Below the pieces are notes generated by a model that worked only from the letters and a program-made list of their open reading frames with translations, was not told the origin of the DNA and did not search any database. From contig NZ_FMZA01000013.1 in NCBI RefSeq assembly GCF_900102685.1, forward strand, positions 1-64,000: a DNA stretch of 64,000 nucleotides, in the 5' to 3' direction. Below are positions 17,401 through 26,122 of the stretch, in pieces (within the stretch, counting starts at the first letter, position 1; each line of letters starts with the position of its first letter). Origin of the DNA: Melghirimyces thermohalophilus (GTDB lineage: Bacteria > Bacillota > Bacilli > Thermoactinomycetales > DSM-45169). The position numbers and the translations under genes were made by a program.

Positions 17401-17430
17401 ACCCGGAGGAGTAGGGGTCCTCCGGGTCTT
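17401..17430. terminator. Terminator after recG, possibly bidirectional
   Basis: ACCCGGAGGA and TCCTCCGGGT form a 10-bp stem with a 7-base loop. The T tract on the plus side is weak (TCTT); on the minus side the stem is followed by TTTATC, which would also suit a minus-strand transcript from the small ORF at 17457-17579. Confidence 0.6.
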
Positions 17431-17445
17431 CAGGGGATTTGTGTC

Positions 17446-17478
17446 AGCCCTGCTGGTTATAAGTGGGGGCTTTTTTTT
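17446..17478 (+). terminator. Weak terminator-like hairpin with T8 tract
   Basis: AGCCC and GGGCT form a 5-bp stem around a 16-base loop, followed by eight T. It may back up the recG terminator. It overlaps the 3' end of the minus-strand small ORF. Confidence 0.35.
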
Positions 17479-17579
17479 CGACTTTTTCTTTTGTATTTGT
17501 GACCGTAACGCTGCGATAGCTGCATCAACGTTTCAAACATCCTTACGACCGCAGAGAAGAGCAGGATCCATCTCTCCAC
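17457..17579 (-). CDS. Candidate small basic protein, 40 aa, unrecognised
   Basis: A 40-codon frame on the minus strand with GTG start and AAAGGAGGG seven bases upstream, one of the best ribosome sites in the window. The peptide has a hydrophobic N-terminal part (MERWILLFSAVVRMFETLMQ) and a strongly basic tail rich in Lys and Arg. The hairpin at 17401-17427 lies where its terminator would be. A weak minus-strand promoter (TTGCTT, 17 bp, TACGAA) may lie about 125 bp upstream. No family was recognised. It could be a chance frame; the spacing and the ribosome site are the main support. Confidence 0.4.
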   Translation of the reverse strand: MERWILLFSAVVRMFETLMQLSQRYGHKYKRKSRKKSPHL

Positions 17580-17943
17580 GTTCGTACCCTCCTTTCCAAC
17601 CAGGCTCCGATGGAAACAAGCCAACCTTTTCAACGGGCAACATTTTTAGTCAGACCATCGGGTCGGGGAGGAGTTGGTTGTTGATCGATGCTTCGCAGGT
17701 TATTCGTACCATAGTGAAATCCGTTAAGCAAAACAGGATGTCCTGTAAAAAGTAGGCAGTTGGCCTAAATCTAATATATCAGAAAGACCTAATTTTGTAA
17801 ATACATAGAAAAAAATGGACCATGAAGTTCTTTTGTCATTATGTGAATAAGTTTCTGTTGAAGGCAACCCGATGTCAATCGTCGCATCAGTCGGATATTC
17901 AGCCGCATAGAAATAAGATGGAGAATCGATGGAGGTGGACAGA
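17580..17943. other. Intergenic stretch without recognised gene
   Basis: Between the small minus-strand ORF and the next plus-strand gene I see only an ACAGGA-TG-TCCTGT hairpin near 17735-17750 and AT-rich DNA around 17765-17860. No convincing reading frame was found; a plus-strand frame at 17390-17755 lacks a ribosome site. Confidence 0.4.
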
Positions 17944-18258
17944 TTGAACGGGAAGCGAAGGTTGTTTAAAGAAGTCGTCCAGGCTGTGAACCAAACATTG
18001 GGGCGAAAGGCGGTTACTGAAGAACGGATTAACCAGTTGGTGAAAGAAACCAAGCGCATCCGGCAAGCACGGGGTACGATGGCTTTGCTTCAGTACCTGA
18101 CGCATATGAAAGAGCAATTGTTTACACCGGCGGAGCTGGAACGGTTGAAAAAGTCTCCAAAACAAAGGGAATTTTCATTTCGAATGCTGGACCTGTTGGT
18201 TCATGAGCATGTAATCACCCCCAGAGAGGCTCAGATGCTGAAACGGATGGTTCCTTAA
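17944..18258 (+). CDS. Uncharacterised helical protein, 104 aa
   Basis: Not recognised. The product is basic and predicted helical (LFKEVVQAVNQTLGRKAVTE, REFSFRMLDLLVHEHVITPR), with no signal peptide, membrane segment or cysteines. The start is probably TTG 17944, because GGAGGTGG ends four bases before it; an in-frame ATG at 17929 overlaps that ribosome site. The VNQTLGRKAVTEERINQLVKE segment loosely recalls small sporulation proteins such as SpoVIF, but I cannot support that call. Confidence 0.7.
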   Translation: MNGKRRLFKEVVQAVNQTLGRKAVTEERINQLVKETKRIRQARGTMALLQYLTHMKEQLFTPAELERLKKSPKQREFSFRMLDLLVHEHVITPREAQMLKRMVP

Positions 18259-18375
18259 TCCAAATTTTAGGCGGTGGTTTAGGCAGTTGCCGGGGACAGG
18301 CAAAAAGGTTGGGACATATGGTATCAGTGTACGGTATCCCAGGCTATGCCAGCCTTGAAAGGAGGAGACCATCCC

Positions 18376-18969
18376 TTGAAAAAACGATCGAAACGGACCT
18401 CCGTATCCAAATCCCAGGACATGAAGCGCTGGAAATGGTTGAAAAACAAGGTGAATCAATTGTCCGAACGGCTGCCGCAGGATCCGCCTTTCCCCCAGGG
18501 TTCGCCGGAGGAACCGGAAAGCTTCCGCCGATCCCAGGATGCGATGAGCAGAAACGATGGTCCTGATTGGCCGCCAGGTTTTGATGGAGGTTTCGGATTT
18601 ATGGATGTACCCATCGGGCCGCCTCCGCGCATGGATGAACGCTCACCGGGTCGGACCGAAGAAAGGTCTCGCGGGGAACAGGGACCGCGCCGCGACGATT
18701 GGTGGGATGGACCGATGGAGTGGAGCCCCCAGGAGGAGACACCCCCGCAAGGGTCCGGAAATTCGCGCAGCAACCGTGCCAGGTCTTCGCCGCAGACGGA
18801 AAGTCCGCAACGTTTCACGGAAGAGTGGGATGAACCGGAAGAGGATGCTTCCGGAAAGCATCTGTCCCATCATCGGGACTGGGAAGATCTCCCTACCATG
18901 TTTGACGAAACCGAAACCCTGGACAGTTCCAACTTCCGGCGGAGAAGGCGCCAAACCAGAAAAAGATGA
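18376..18969 (+). CDS. Uncharacterised disordered Pro/Arg/Glu-rich protein, about 197 aa
   Basis: Not recognised. After a basic N terminus (KKRSKRTSVSK) comes low-complexity sequence rich in Pro, Gly, Arg, Asp and Glu (for example PPFPQGSPEEPES and MDVPIGPPPRMDERSP), ending in a run of Arg and Lys. It is likely intrinsically disordered, and no membrane segment is seen. TTG 18376 is preferred because AAAGGAGG lies about ten bases upstream; ATG 18346 has none. Codon use resembles neighbouring genes. A terminator follows. It could be a spore or nucleic-acid-associated protein, but this is speculation. Confidence 0.65.
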   Translation: MKKRSKRTSVSKSQDMKRWKWLKNKVNQLSERLPQDPPFPQGSPEEPESFRRSQDAMSRNDGPDWPPGFDGGFGFMDVPIGPPPRMDERSPGRTEERSRGEQGPRRDDWWDGPMEWSPQEETPPQGSGNSRSNRARSSPQTESPQRFTEEWDEPEEDASGKHLSHHRDWEDLPTMFDETETLDSSNFRRRRRQTRKR

Positions 18970-18989
18970 TAAACATGTAAAATGTGGTT

Positions 18990-19023
18990 CCTGCGGAAAA
19001 TTTACCCGCAGGTTTCGTTTTTT
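18990..19023 (+). terminator. Terminator after the disordered protein gene
   Basis: CCTGCGG and CCGCAGG stem, followed by TTTCGTTTTTT. Good intrinsic terminator on the plus strand. Confidence 0.75.
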
Positions 19024-19029
19024 AAACAT

Positions 19030-19064
19030 AAAAAAAGACCTGCGGATAAAAAATCCGTCAGGTC
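19030..19064 (-). terminator. Minus-strand terminator-like hairpin
   Basis: On the minus strand, GACCTG-A-CGGAT and ATCCG-CAGGTC pair, followed by seven T. It faces the plus-strand terminator just to the left. No minus-strand gene that would need it is evident nearby. A further imperfect hairpin (GGATCC...GGATCC) lies at 19069-19094. Confidence 0.5.
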
Positions 19065-19126
19065 CATGGGATCCTCCTTTAAAAGGGGGATCCTGAATGG
19101 GAGAGGAGAAACCGGAGGAAGAGCTT

Positions 19127-19276
19127 ATGGGGAAACGTAAGTCTTCTCCGCGGTTTGACAGCATCTCCCGACGCCGTCATCCCTATCATTGCCTTTATAT
19201 CTTGAAATATACATTTGCTGCGATATTTTTTTGGAACGCTTTCATTTCCATGTTGCCAGGCTTTGTGATAGGATAA
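19127..19276 (+). CDS. Candidate small membrane protein, 49 aa, unrecognised
   Basis: A short frame with ATG at 19127 preceded by GGAGGAAGAG at good spacing; an ATG ten codons earlier is possible. The peptide has a basic N-terminal part with an RRR cluster and one hydrophobic stretch (YTFAAIFFWNAFISMLPGFV) that could span the membrane, N-in by the positive-inside rule. It ends 33 bp before rsmD. No family recognised; the gene could be spurious. Confidence 0.4.
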   Translation: MGKRKSSPRFDSISRRRHPYHCLYILKYTFAAIFFWNAFISMLPGFVIG

Positions 19277-19309
19277 AAAATGTTTACATCAGGACAAGCA
19301 GGTGTCGAT

Positions 19310-19864
19310 ATGAGAATTATCGCCGGAGAAGCGAAAGGCGTTCGGCTCCGGTCTGTTCCGGGCTTGCAGGTTCGCCCGACAACGGACCGGGTAAAGGAAT
19401 CGTTATTTCAGATCATCGGACCATATTTTGACGGAGGAAAAGCGCTCGATCTGTTTGCGGGCAGCGGTTCCCTGGGGCTAGAGGCCCTTAGCCGCGGTGC
19501 GGAGGAAGCGATCTTCGTCGATCGTGCCCGTGCCAGCGTGGACACGGTGCGGTACAACCTGAGATCGGCAGGTTTGGACCAGCGAGGGAAGGTGTTTCGC
19601 CGGGATGCCCGTGCGGCGCTTCGCACGCTGGCCCGGCAGAGGGCACGCTTTCATCTCATCTTTCTCGATCCTCCTTATCAGGAAAGGATTCTTTCCCCTA
19701 TCCTTACCGCTATCGCTGAGCAAGACTTGTTGGAAACAGGTGGGGTGATGGTGGCGGAACACGGGAAAGATAGGAATTTGCCGCTTCAGGTGCATTCATT
19801 GGTCCGTTTTCGGAATCTTAATTACGGAGACACCGTGCTCGATTTATACAGTCGGGACTCATGA
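19310..19864 (+). CDS. rsmD: 16S rRNA (guanine966-N2)-methyltransferase RsmD
   Basis: SAM-dependent methyltransferase of 184 residues. Motifs: MRIIAGEAKG at the N terminus, RPTTDRVKESLF, SAM loop LDLFAGSGSLGLEALSRGA and catalytic LDPPY. ATG 19310 gives the standard N terminus with AGGTG six bases upstream; ATG 19280 would add ten residues. Followed by coaD, as is common in Bacillota. Confidence 0.95.
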   Translation: MRIIAGEAKGVRLRSVPGLQVRPTTDRVKESLFQIIGPYFDGGKALDLFAGSGSLGLEALSRGAEEAIFVDRARASVDTVRYNLRSAGLDQRGKVFRRDARAALRTLARQRARFHLIFLDPPYQERILSPILTAIAEQDLLETGGVMVAEHGKDRNLPLQVHSLVRFRNLNYGDTVLDLYSRDS

Positions 19865-19881
19865 GATGTTTTAGGAGGTGA

Positions 19882-20365
<484 letters not shown>

Positions 20366-20367
<2 letters not shown>

Positions 20368-20394
20368 AAAACCCGATGTTGTCATCGGGTTTTT
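20366..20394. terminator. Bidirectional terminator between coaD and ylbJ
   Basis: AAAAACCCGATG-TTGT-CATCGGGTTTTT, symmetric A and T tracts; serves coaD on the plus strand and the convergent ylbJ on the minus strand. Confidence 0.88.
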
Positions 20395-20414
20395 CCATAT
20401 CGGAATATCATCCG

Positions 20415-21665
20415 TCACAGGGAATTTGTTCGAAAGCGGTTGAAAAACCGGACCAGTAACCCCAGCATCATCAGAATACCGAGAAGTAGGATGGCCCGCC
20501 ACCCCAGAAAGGAGATACGTTCGGCTATCCCGTGCCAACCGGTATCGGGGAGTTCACGGAAAAAGGCGGGAATGGAAGCGTTGGAATAACGGATGTAGTT
20601 GGAGACCGGATTCCAGAGAAGGAGCGTGATCCACCCGGCGAGAAATCCATGGATCAAACGGGCCGTAAGATAAGGCGTGTAGCGGATATCGGTTTTGCTC
20701 AGGATGCTGGCCACCTGGGAATGGACGGATAAGCCGCTCCAAGCGGTAACCGCACTGACAATGGCGATCTTATACGCCATATTGATGCTGTTGGGAACTT
20801 GGCTAGCTACCTGTGCGCCCAGTGTGATTTCAAAGGTGCCGGAAATCACCGCCGGCGCCAATTCCACCGGAAACTGAAGCATGGAGAGAATCCCGCTGAT
20901 GATCGCTGATAAAATTACCATGACTCCCGCCTCATTTAGCACTTCTATGACGACGGAGAACATAATCATGAAACCACCGACCATCAGCAGGGTGTTGATG
21001 GAGGAGGTGGTGGCATCTCCCATCAATTCCCCGAAACCACGACCGTCTTTCATGCGGGCTTTGTGCATTTCCCGGAATGCGCGGATCAGGATAAAGTTGG
21101 ATTCTCTCTCTGGTGGAGGGGTGGCAGCCCCGCCTGGATCGTGAAACCGCATGATAAAGCCCAACAACAGGCTGGATACGTAATGGGTGATAGCGATGAT
21201 GACACCTAAGGAGACATCGTGAAAAAAACCGACGGCGACCGCACCAAACATGAACAAGGGATCCGCTGTGTTGGCAAAGGAGACGAGACGTTCTCCTTCG
21301 GACCGGGAGATCAGCTCCTGTTCACGCAGCCGGGCGGTCAGCTTGGCCCCGATCGGGTAACCGGATGCCAATCCCATGGCCACCACAAAGGCTCCTACAC
21401 CAGGTAACCGGAAGAGGGGACGCATGAGCGGCTCCAGCAGGATACCGAGGAAATGAACCACGCCGAACCCCATCAAAATTTCCGATGCGATAAAAAAGGG
21501 TAACAGCGCAGGAAACACGACGTCCCACCAAATTTTAAGTCCTTTCAGCGATGAATTGAAGGCTTGTTCCGGGTACATGATCAGGGAAACCACGAGAAAT
21601 AAGGCGATCGCCCCCATGATCAGGGAACGAATATGACTTCGGAGGACAGGGTTTTTCGGGCTCAT
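20415..21665 (-). CDS. ylbJ: Sporulation integral membrane protein YlbJ
   Basis: Polytopic membrane protein of 416 residues with a nucleoside-recognition/GATE-type fold, needed for spore formation in B. subtilis. Features: VVFPALLPFFIASEILMGFG, ASGYPIGAKLTARLREQ and FANTADPLFMFGAVAVGFF, typical of YlbJ. ATG with GGGAGG upstream on the minus strand. It lies between coaD and ylbK in inverted orientation, the same place as in B. subtilis. Expression by sigma-E is known for the family; I could not read a clear sigma-E promoter here. Confidence 0.93.
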   Translation of the reverse strand: MSPKNPVLRSHIRSLIMGAIALFLVVSLIMYPEQAFNSSLKGLKIWWDVVFPALLPFFIASEILMGFGVVHFLGILLEPLMRPLFRLPGVGAFVVAMGLASGYPIGAKLTARLREQELISRSEGERLVSFANTADPLFMFGAVAVGFFHDVSLGVIIAITHYVSSLLLGFIMRFHDPGGAATPPPERESNFILIRAFREMHKARMKDGRGFGELMGDATTSSINTLLMVGGFMIMFSVVIEVLNEAGVMVILSAIISGILSMLQFPVELAPAVISGTFEITLGAQVASQVPNSINMAYKIAIVSAVTAWSGLSVHSQVASILSKTDIRYTPYLTARLIHGFLAGWITLLLWNPVSNYIRYSNASIPAFFRELPDTGWHGIAERISFLGWRAILLLGILMMLGLLVRFFNRFRTNSL

Positions 21666-21758
21666 TCAAATCCTCCCGTTCATCAACCGGATTTTGATAA
21701 CATGTCTACGCGACGACAGGAGAAATTAGACCCGCCTGTCTCACAACTGGAGAGGCGA

Positions 21759-22565
21759 ATGAGAGAGGGGGAAGCGGGATTGACGAGACCTAGAGTAGGA
21801 TTGGCTCTCGGCTCCGGCGGAGCGAGGGGGTTGGCCCACATCGGGGTGCTCAAGGTGCTCAAGCAGGAAGGTATCCCGGTCGATTGCATCGCCGGCAGCA
21901 GCATCGGCAGCCTTGTGGGAGCGGTTTATGCTGCTGGGGCCGACTTGGAACAGATCGAGAATTTGGCGATCCATTTGAAACGGAATGTTTGGTTGGATCT
22001 GACGGTACCCCGAAGGGGGTTTGTCACGGGAGAAAAAGTAAGAGAATTGGTATGGTTGTTGACAAAGGGGAAACGGCTGGAAGAGTTGAATATTCCCACA
22101 GCAGTGGTGGCGACCGACCTGATCAGAGGAGAGCGGGTCGTTTTTCAGTCGGGGCCGGCTGATCTCGCCATACGGGCCAGCATTTCCATCCCGGGTATAT
22201 TTGAACCGGTACAGTGGGAGGGGCTGACACTGGTGGATGGTGGAGTGATTGACCGGATTCCGATCACGGTGGTAGAAGAGATGGGTGCGGATATCGTGAT
22301 CGCTGTCGATGTGGTGCCCCGAACCACGTCCGTCCGGATTCAAAATATATTTGACGTGATTACCCAGACTCTTGGGGTGATGGAAAGGGAAATACTAAAC
22401 CAAAGACTGTTGGCAGCAGATATTTTGATACACCCCGATCTGACGGAGATCAGCCCCACCGCGTTCACCCGTGTGGCGGAATCGATCCGGCGAGGGGAGG
22501 AAGCGGCACGGACACAAGTGGAACGCATCAAGCGTCTGATCGATAAACGAGGAGGGATGGGATGA
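21759..22565 (+). CDS. ylbK: Patatin-like phospholipase family protein YlbK
   Basis: Serine hydrolase of the patatin/NTE fold, 268 residues. Visible: oxyanion loop GSGGARGLAH, nucleophile in GSSIGS, and the Asp of VDGGV. ATG 21759 with GGAGAGG upstream gives MREGEAGLTRPRVGLALGSGG, like B. subtilis YlbK; longer in-frame starts (21633, 21702) lack ribosome sites, and the first runs into divergent ylbJ. Its stop overlaps the start of the next gene. The substrate is unknown. Confidence 0.92.
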   Translation: MREGEAGLTRPRVGLALGSGGARGLAHIGVLKVLKQEGIPVDCIAGSSIGSLVGAVYAAGADLEQIENLAIHLKRNVWLDLTVPRRGFVTGEKVRELVWLLTKGKRLEELNIPTAVVATDLIRGERVVFQSGPADLAIRASISIPGIFEPVQWEGLTLVDGGVIDRIPITVVEEMGADIVIAVDVVPRTTSVRIQNIFDVITQTLGVMEREILNQRLLAADILIHPDLTEISPTAFTRVAESIRRGEEAARTQVERIKRLIDKRGGMG

Positions 22566-23665
22566 AATACGCAAGAGCCCGGCAGGCCCGGTTTTGGATC
22601 GTACTGGCACTGATTCTGGGACTGCTGCTTTACATCTTGTTTATCGTTCCTGTTCCTTATTATATCGTAAAACCCGGTTCAGCGATGAAAGTGGCCTCCA
22701 TGATTCGTGTGGATGGTCCCGAACCGAAGGAGAAGGGAACGTTTTTAATGACCACTGTCTCGATGGGCAAGGGAAATCTGTTCGGGATGATGGCGTCCAA
22801 AGTGAATCCTCGCTATGAACTGCTTCCGAAAGAGAAGGTGTTGCCGGATAAGGAAGATCCAGAGATTTATCAACGGAGGCAGGAAAAGGTGATGCAACTC
22901 TCCCAGGACGATGCGGTGATCGCGGCATTTCGCGAGCTTGGCCGTCCGGTCCAAGTGAATTATGCTGGGGTGCGGGTATTTCGGGTGCTCAAAGGGTTTC
23001 CGGCAGCTGATGTATTGCAGCAGGGGGACCTGATCAAAAAAGTGGATGGCAAAACCGTCACCCGGTCCGAGGACTTGATCGCTTATCTGAATGGAAAAGA
23101 CGTAGGGGAAGGCGTCCGGTTGCAGATTCAACGGAAGGGAAAGCTTCAACAAAAAACCTTGAAATTGGGGAACCTCGCAACAGCGAAAGGGAAAAAACAG
23201 CCAGGGGTCGGGATCGAACCGATCACGGAACGAACGGTTAAAACCGACCCTCACGTTCGCATCGAAGCAGACGATATCGGCGGCCCCTCTGCTGGCCTGA
23301 TGTTTGCTCTGGAGATTATCAAGCAGTTGAAAAAGACGGATCTGGCCCACGGCTACCGAATCGCCGGGACCGGTACGATCACACCGACGGGAAAAGTGGG
23401 GCAGATCGGCGGTGTGGAACATAAGGTGATGGCGGCGGATCGAGAAGATGCGGACTTTTTCTTTGTTCCCGCCGACACCCGCCCGGGGGACTCTAACGAA
23501 CAAAAAGCGAAACAGAGAGCGAAGGAGATCGGTACCGATATGAAGGTGGTTCCCGTAAAAACATTGACCGATGCATTAACGTTCCTCGAGAAACTTCCAT
23601 TGAAAAAGAACGCCGATCACCGGGGTTCGGCATTGACAGTGTCCCATCCTTTGGCATACAATTAA
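22562..23665 (+). CDS. PDZ domain-containing Lon-like membrane protease (YlbL/SepM type)
   Basis: Site-2-independent membrane-anchored protease of 367 residues. One N-terminal membrane helix (about 11-31), a PDZ domain near residues 130-210 and a C-terminal Lon protease domain with catalytic Ser in GPSAGLMFAL and Lys in GGVEHKVMAA. ATG start overlaps the ylbK stop. In streptococci the homologue SepM trims a competence peptide; in Bacillus the role is less clear. Confidence 0.93.
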   Translation: MKYARARQARFWIVLALILGLLLYILFIVPVPYYIVKPGSAMKVASMIRVDGPEPKEKGTFLMTTVSMGKGNLFGMMASKVNPRYELLPKEKVLPDKEDPEIYQRRQEKVMQLSQDDAVIAAFRELGRPVQVNYAGVRVFRVLKGFPAADVLQQGDLIKKVDGKTVTRSEDLIAYLNGKDVGEGVRLQIQRKGKLQQKTLKLGNLATAKGKKQPGVGIEPITERTVKTDPHVRIEADDIGGPSAGLMFALEIIKQLKKTDLAHGYRIAGTGTITPTGKVGQIGGVEHKVMAADREDADFFFVPADTRPGDSNEQKAKQRAKEIGTDMKVVPVKTLTDALTFLEKLPLKKNADHRGSALTVSHPLAYN

Positions 23666-23692
23666 CCTGTTTTGAAAAAGGAGTAGTGATCG

Positions 23693-24208
23693 ATGCTGCT
23701 CAGGTTTCGAGAAGTAAAAGCACAGTCAGAACCAGTGGAACAGAAAGGGCAAGTCAAACTGGATAATGTGGTACAGGAGCATCCCGATCTGGTTCGTCTG
23801 GACTCTGTGGAAGTGAAGATCACGGCGTGGAAGGATGCCGAATTGTACCATCTTCACGGTCGGCAGTCTGCGAACGCAGTCCTTCGTTGTTCCCGCTGTC
23901 TGACCGATGTGGAAGAGACCCTTTCCAGTGATTGGCATGAGGTGTTCACCGACGATGCAAGCCGCCTGGAGCAGGACTCCGATGAGGAGATTCATCTGAT
24001 CGATGTAAACCAGCCGACGGATTTGACTCCTTATATCCGAGAAGCTCTGGTGTTAAGCATCCCCTTCGCCCCTCTTTGCCGGGAGGATTGCAAAGGGTTA
24101 TGTCCCACTTGCGGTACGAACTGGAACGAAGCGACGTGCCATTGTGACAACCGCAAGGTAGATCCCCGGCTGGCTAAGCTGGGGGAACTCTTGAAGCGGG
24201 ATGATTAA
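23693..24208 (+). CDS. YceD family protein (DUF177)
   Basis: Conserved 171-residue protein linked to 23S rRNA or L32 assembly. It contains CSRC in the middle and a Cys-rich C-terminal part (CREDCKGLCPTCG, then CHC), suggesting zinc binding. AAAAAGGAG precedes the ATG. It is directly before rpmF, an almost universal bacterial pairing. Confidence 0.93.
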   Translation: MLLRFREVKAQSEPVEQKGQVKLDNVVQEHPDLVRLDSVEVKITAWKDAELYHLHGRQSANAVLRCSRCLTDVEETLSSDWHEVFTDDASRLEQDSDEEIHLIDVNQPTDLTPYIREALVLSIPFAPLCREDCKGLCPTCGTNWNEATCHCDNRKVDPRLAKLGELLKRDD

Positions 24209-24248
24209 TCTCATATGATGGTAAATGCCGATAAGGGGGGTGAAAGCA

Positions 24249-24422
24249 ATGGCAGTACCGAAGCGCAGAACATCCAAAACCCGCAAACTGAAGCGTCGTA
24301 CCCACTACAAGCTGGCGGTTCCGGGGATGGTTCAATGTCCGCAGTGCGGGGAATTAAAACTGTCCCACCGCGTGTGCCCGGAATGCGGCTATTACAAAGG
24401 AAAAGAAGTGGTAAACGACTGA
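24249..24422 (+). CDS. rpmF: 50S ribosomal protein L32
   Basis: Ribosomal protein of 57 residues, starting [13 protein letters not shown], with a zinc ribbon CPQC then CPEC. GGGGGGTG precedes ATG 24249. Follows yceD and is closed by a strong terminator. Confidence 0.96.
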   Translation: MAVPKRRTSKTRKLKRRTHYKLAVPGMVQCPQCGELKLSHRVCPECGYYKGKEVVND

Positions 24423-24435
24423 TTCGCCGCAGCAG

Positions 24436-24462
24436 AAAGGACCCAGCCGGGGTCCTTTTTTT
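24436..24462 (+). terminator. Terminator after rpmF
   Basis: AAAGGACC and GGTCCTTT stem followed by a T run of seven. Ends the ylbK-rpmF operon before fapR. Confidence 0.88.
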
Positions 24463-24474
24463 GATATTGGACGC

Positions 24475-24503
24475 TTGTCAACGGGAGGGGTTTCGGATAT
24501 ACT
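24475..24503 (+). promoter_or_regulatory. Sigma-A promoter of the fapR-fab operon
   Basis: TTGTCA and TATACT, separated by exactly 17 bp. Start of transcription is expected near 24510, inside the FapR operator. Confidence 0.88.
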
Positions 24504-24506
24504 GAA

Positions 24507-24523
24507 TTAGTACTTGGTACTAA
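24507..24523. promoter_or_regulatory. FapR operator
   Basis: TTAGTACTTGGTACTAA: two perfect 7-bp half sites around TTG, close to the known FapR box (TTAGTACCxxxTACTAA type). It covers the expected transcription start, so FapR should block its own operon and release it when malonyl-CoA binds. Confidence 0.92.
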
Positions 24524-24557
24524 CACGTGGTGTTAAGAAGGTGGTGACCCCTCCACA

Positions 24558-25118
24558 GTGCGTCTGTCAAAGCGCGAACGGCAAAAAAAACTGCAGCTGG
24601 CCCTGGAACACGAGCCTTTTCTCACTGATGAGGAGATGGCCCGTCGGTATGGGGTCAGTATTCAAACGATTCGGCTGGACCGAATGGAGCTGGGGATTCC
24701 CGAGCTGCGGGGACGGATCAAACATATGGCGGAGAAAAACTTTGACCATGTCCGCTCTCTGTATCCGGAAGAGGTGATCGGTCAGGTGACCGAGCTGAAA
24801 CTGGATCACAGCGCGGTGTCGGAGTTGGAAATCCGCGAGGAGCATGTCTTTGCCCGACACCAAATCGCCAGGGGTCATCACTTGTTCGCCCAGGCAAACT
24901 CACTGGCTGTGGCCGTGGTCGATGCCGAGCTGGTCCTAACCGCTACTGCCAGTATCCGGTTTGTGCGGCCGGTTAAGCTGGGAGAAAAATGCGTGGCGAA
25001 GGCGAAGGTGACCCAGGTGTCTCCCAGCCGGACCCAAGTCGATGTGCAAACATACGTAATGGACGAAACCGTTTTTCAAGGAATATTTGATGTGTACCGC
25101 TCAAAGGAGGACCAGTAA
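24558..25118 (+). CDS. fapR: Fatty acid and phospholipid synthesis repressor FapR
   Basis: Malonyl-CoA-responsive repressor of 186 residues. It has an N-terminal HTH ([20 protein letters not shown]) and a C-terminal hot-dog effector domain ([17 protein letters not shown] with the malonyl-CoA pocket). GTG start; AAGGTGG lies about 12 bases upstream. An excellent FapR box overlaps its promoter, consistent with self-regulation. plsX begins immediately after its stop codon. Confidence 0.96.
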   Translation: MRLSKRERQKKLQLALEHEPFLTDEEMARRYGVSIQTIRLDRMELGIPELRGRIKHMAEKNFDHVRSLYPEEVIGQVTELKLDHSAVSELEIREEHVFARHQIARGHHLFAQANSLAVAVVDAELVLTATASIRFVRPVKLGEKCVAKAKVTQVSPSRTQVDVQTYVMDETVFQGIFDVYRSKEDQ

Positions 25119-26117
25119 ATGCGCATCGCGTTAGACGCCATGGGTGGAGATCACGCGCCGGGAGCTGTTGTGGAAGGGAGCCTAAAGGCGGCGGAAGAAT
25201 GGCCGGATGCAGAGCTCTACCTGCTGGGGCACGAGCCGCTAGTCCGTCCTCTGATCGGCTCTCAACCTCCTACCAATCTGCACCTTCAGGTTGTGGAGGA
25301 ATGGATCGAGGCGGATGAGGAGCCGGTGCGGGCGATTCGCCGCAAAAAAGGTTCATCGATCGTGGTCGGGTGCCGGATGGTGAAAGAAGGGGAGATGGAT
25401 GCTTTTATCAGTGCCGGGAATACTGGGGCACTGATGGCTGCTGGCACCATGGTGACCGGTCGCCTGTCGGCGATTGACCGTCCTGCCCTTTCTCCGGTAT
25501 TTCCCACACTGGACGGGAAAGGCATGCTCGTCTTGGATGTCGGAGCTAACCCCGATGCCCGTCCAGAGCACCTGAAGCAATATGCTCTCATGGGAAGTCT
25601 CTACGCTGAAAAAGTGATGGGCCAGGAAAAGCCGCGGGTCGGCTTGTTGAACATCGGCACCGAAGAGGGGAAAGGAAATGCCCTGACCAAGGAAGCCTAT
25701 GAAGAGATCCGGCGGTTACCGGTTCATTTTGTGGGCAATGTGGAAGCCCGGGATATCCTCCATGGGGTTTGCGACGTTTTGGTCAGCGATGGTTTTACCG
25801 GAAATGTTTTGCTGAAAAATACCGAGGGTATCGCCAAAGGAGTTTTTGGCCGCTTGAAAGAGGAGCTGACGCGAAACCCATTAACTAAGCTGGCGGCAGC
25901 GATCCTGAAGCCAGGCTTGAAAAGGTTTGCCCAGGATCTGGATTATAAAGAGCATGGCGGTGCACCGCTGTTGGGATTAAAAGGACCGGTGGTCAAAGCC
26001 CACGGTTCCTCTGATGGCCGCGCCGTGTTTAATGCGATTGGCCAGGCCCGTCGGTTTGTAGAACGGGGGGTTATCCCGGGGATTTCCGAGGAATTACAAC
26101 GTTTGGAGAGGGGTTGA
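25119..26117 (+). CDS. plsX: Phosphate acyltransferase PlsX
   Basis: Converts acyl-ACP and phosphate to acyl-phosphate, the acyl donor for glycerol-3-phosphate acyltransferase PlsY. The 332-residue product begins MRIALDAMGGDHAPG; other conserved stretches are SAGNTGALMA and VSDGFTGNV. AAAGGAGG precedes ATG, which directly abuts the fapR stop. It links fatty acid synthesis to phospholipid synthesis. Confidence 0.97.
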   Translation: MRIALDAMGGDHAPGAVVEGSLKAAEEWPDAELYLLGHEPLVRPLIGSQPPTNLHLQVVEEWIEADEEPVRAIRRKKGSSIVVGCRMVKEGEMDAFISAGNTGALMAAGTMVTGRLSAIDRPALSPVFPTLDGKGMLVLDVGANPDARPEHLKQYALMGSLYAEKVMGQEKPRVGLLNIGTEEGKGNALTKEAYEEIRRLPVHFVGNVEARDILHGVCDVLVSDGFTGNVLLKNTEGIAKGVFGRLKEELTRNPLTKLAAAILKPGLKRFAQDLDYKEHGGAPLLGLKGPVVKAHGSSDGRAVFNAIGQARRFVERGVIPGISEELQRLERG

Positions 26118-26122
26118 GGGCC

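Noticed and set aside
17390-17755. 121-codon plus-strand frame after recG
   Set aside because: No ribosome site, passes through two hairpins, low-complexity translation; the opposite strand has a better supported small frame.
19002-19067. 21-codon minus-strand frame with AAAGGAGG upstream
   Set aside because: The ribosome-site match comes from a hairpin arm, and the frame is almost entirely the minus-strand terminator hairpin; too short to support.
19234-19250. cre-like sequence (TGGAACGCTTTCA) before rsmD
   Set aside because: One base short of the consensus spacing and lies within the candidate small membrane ORF; rsmD is not a carbon-control gene.
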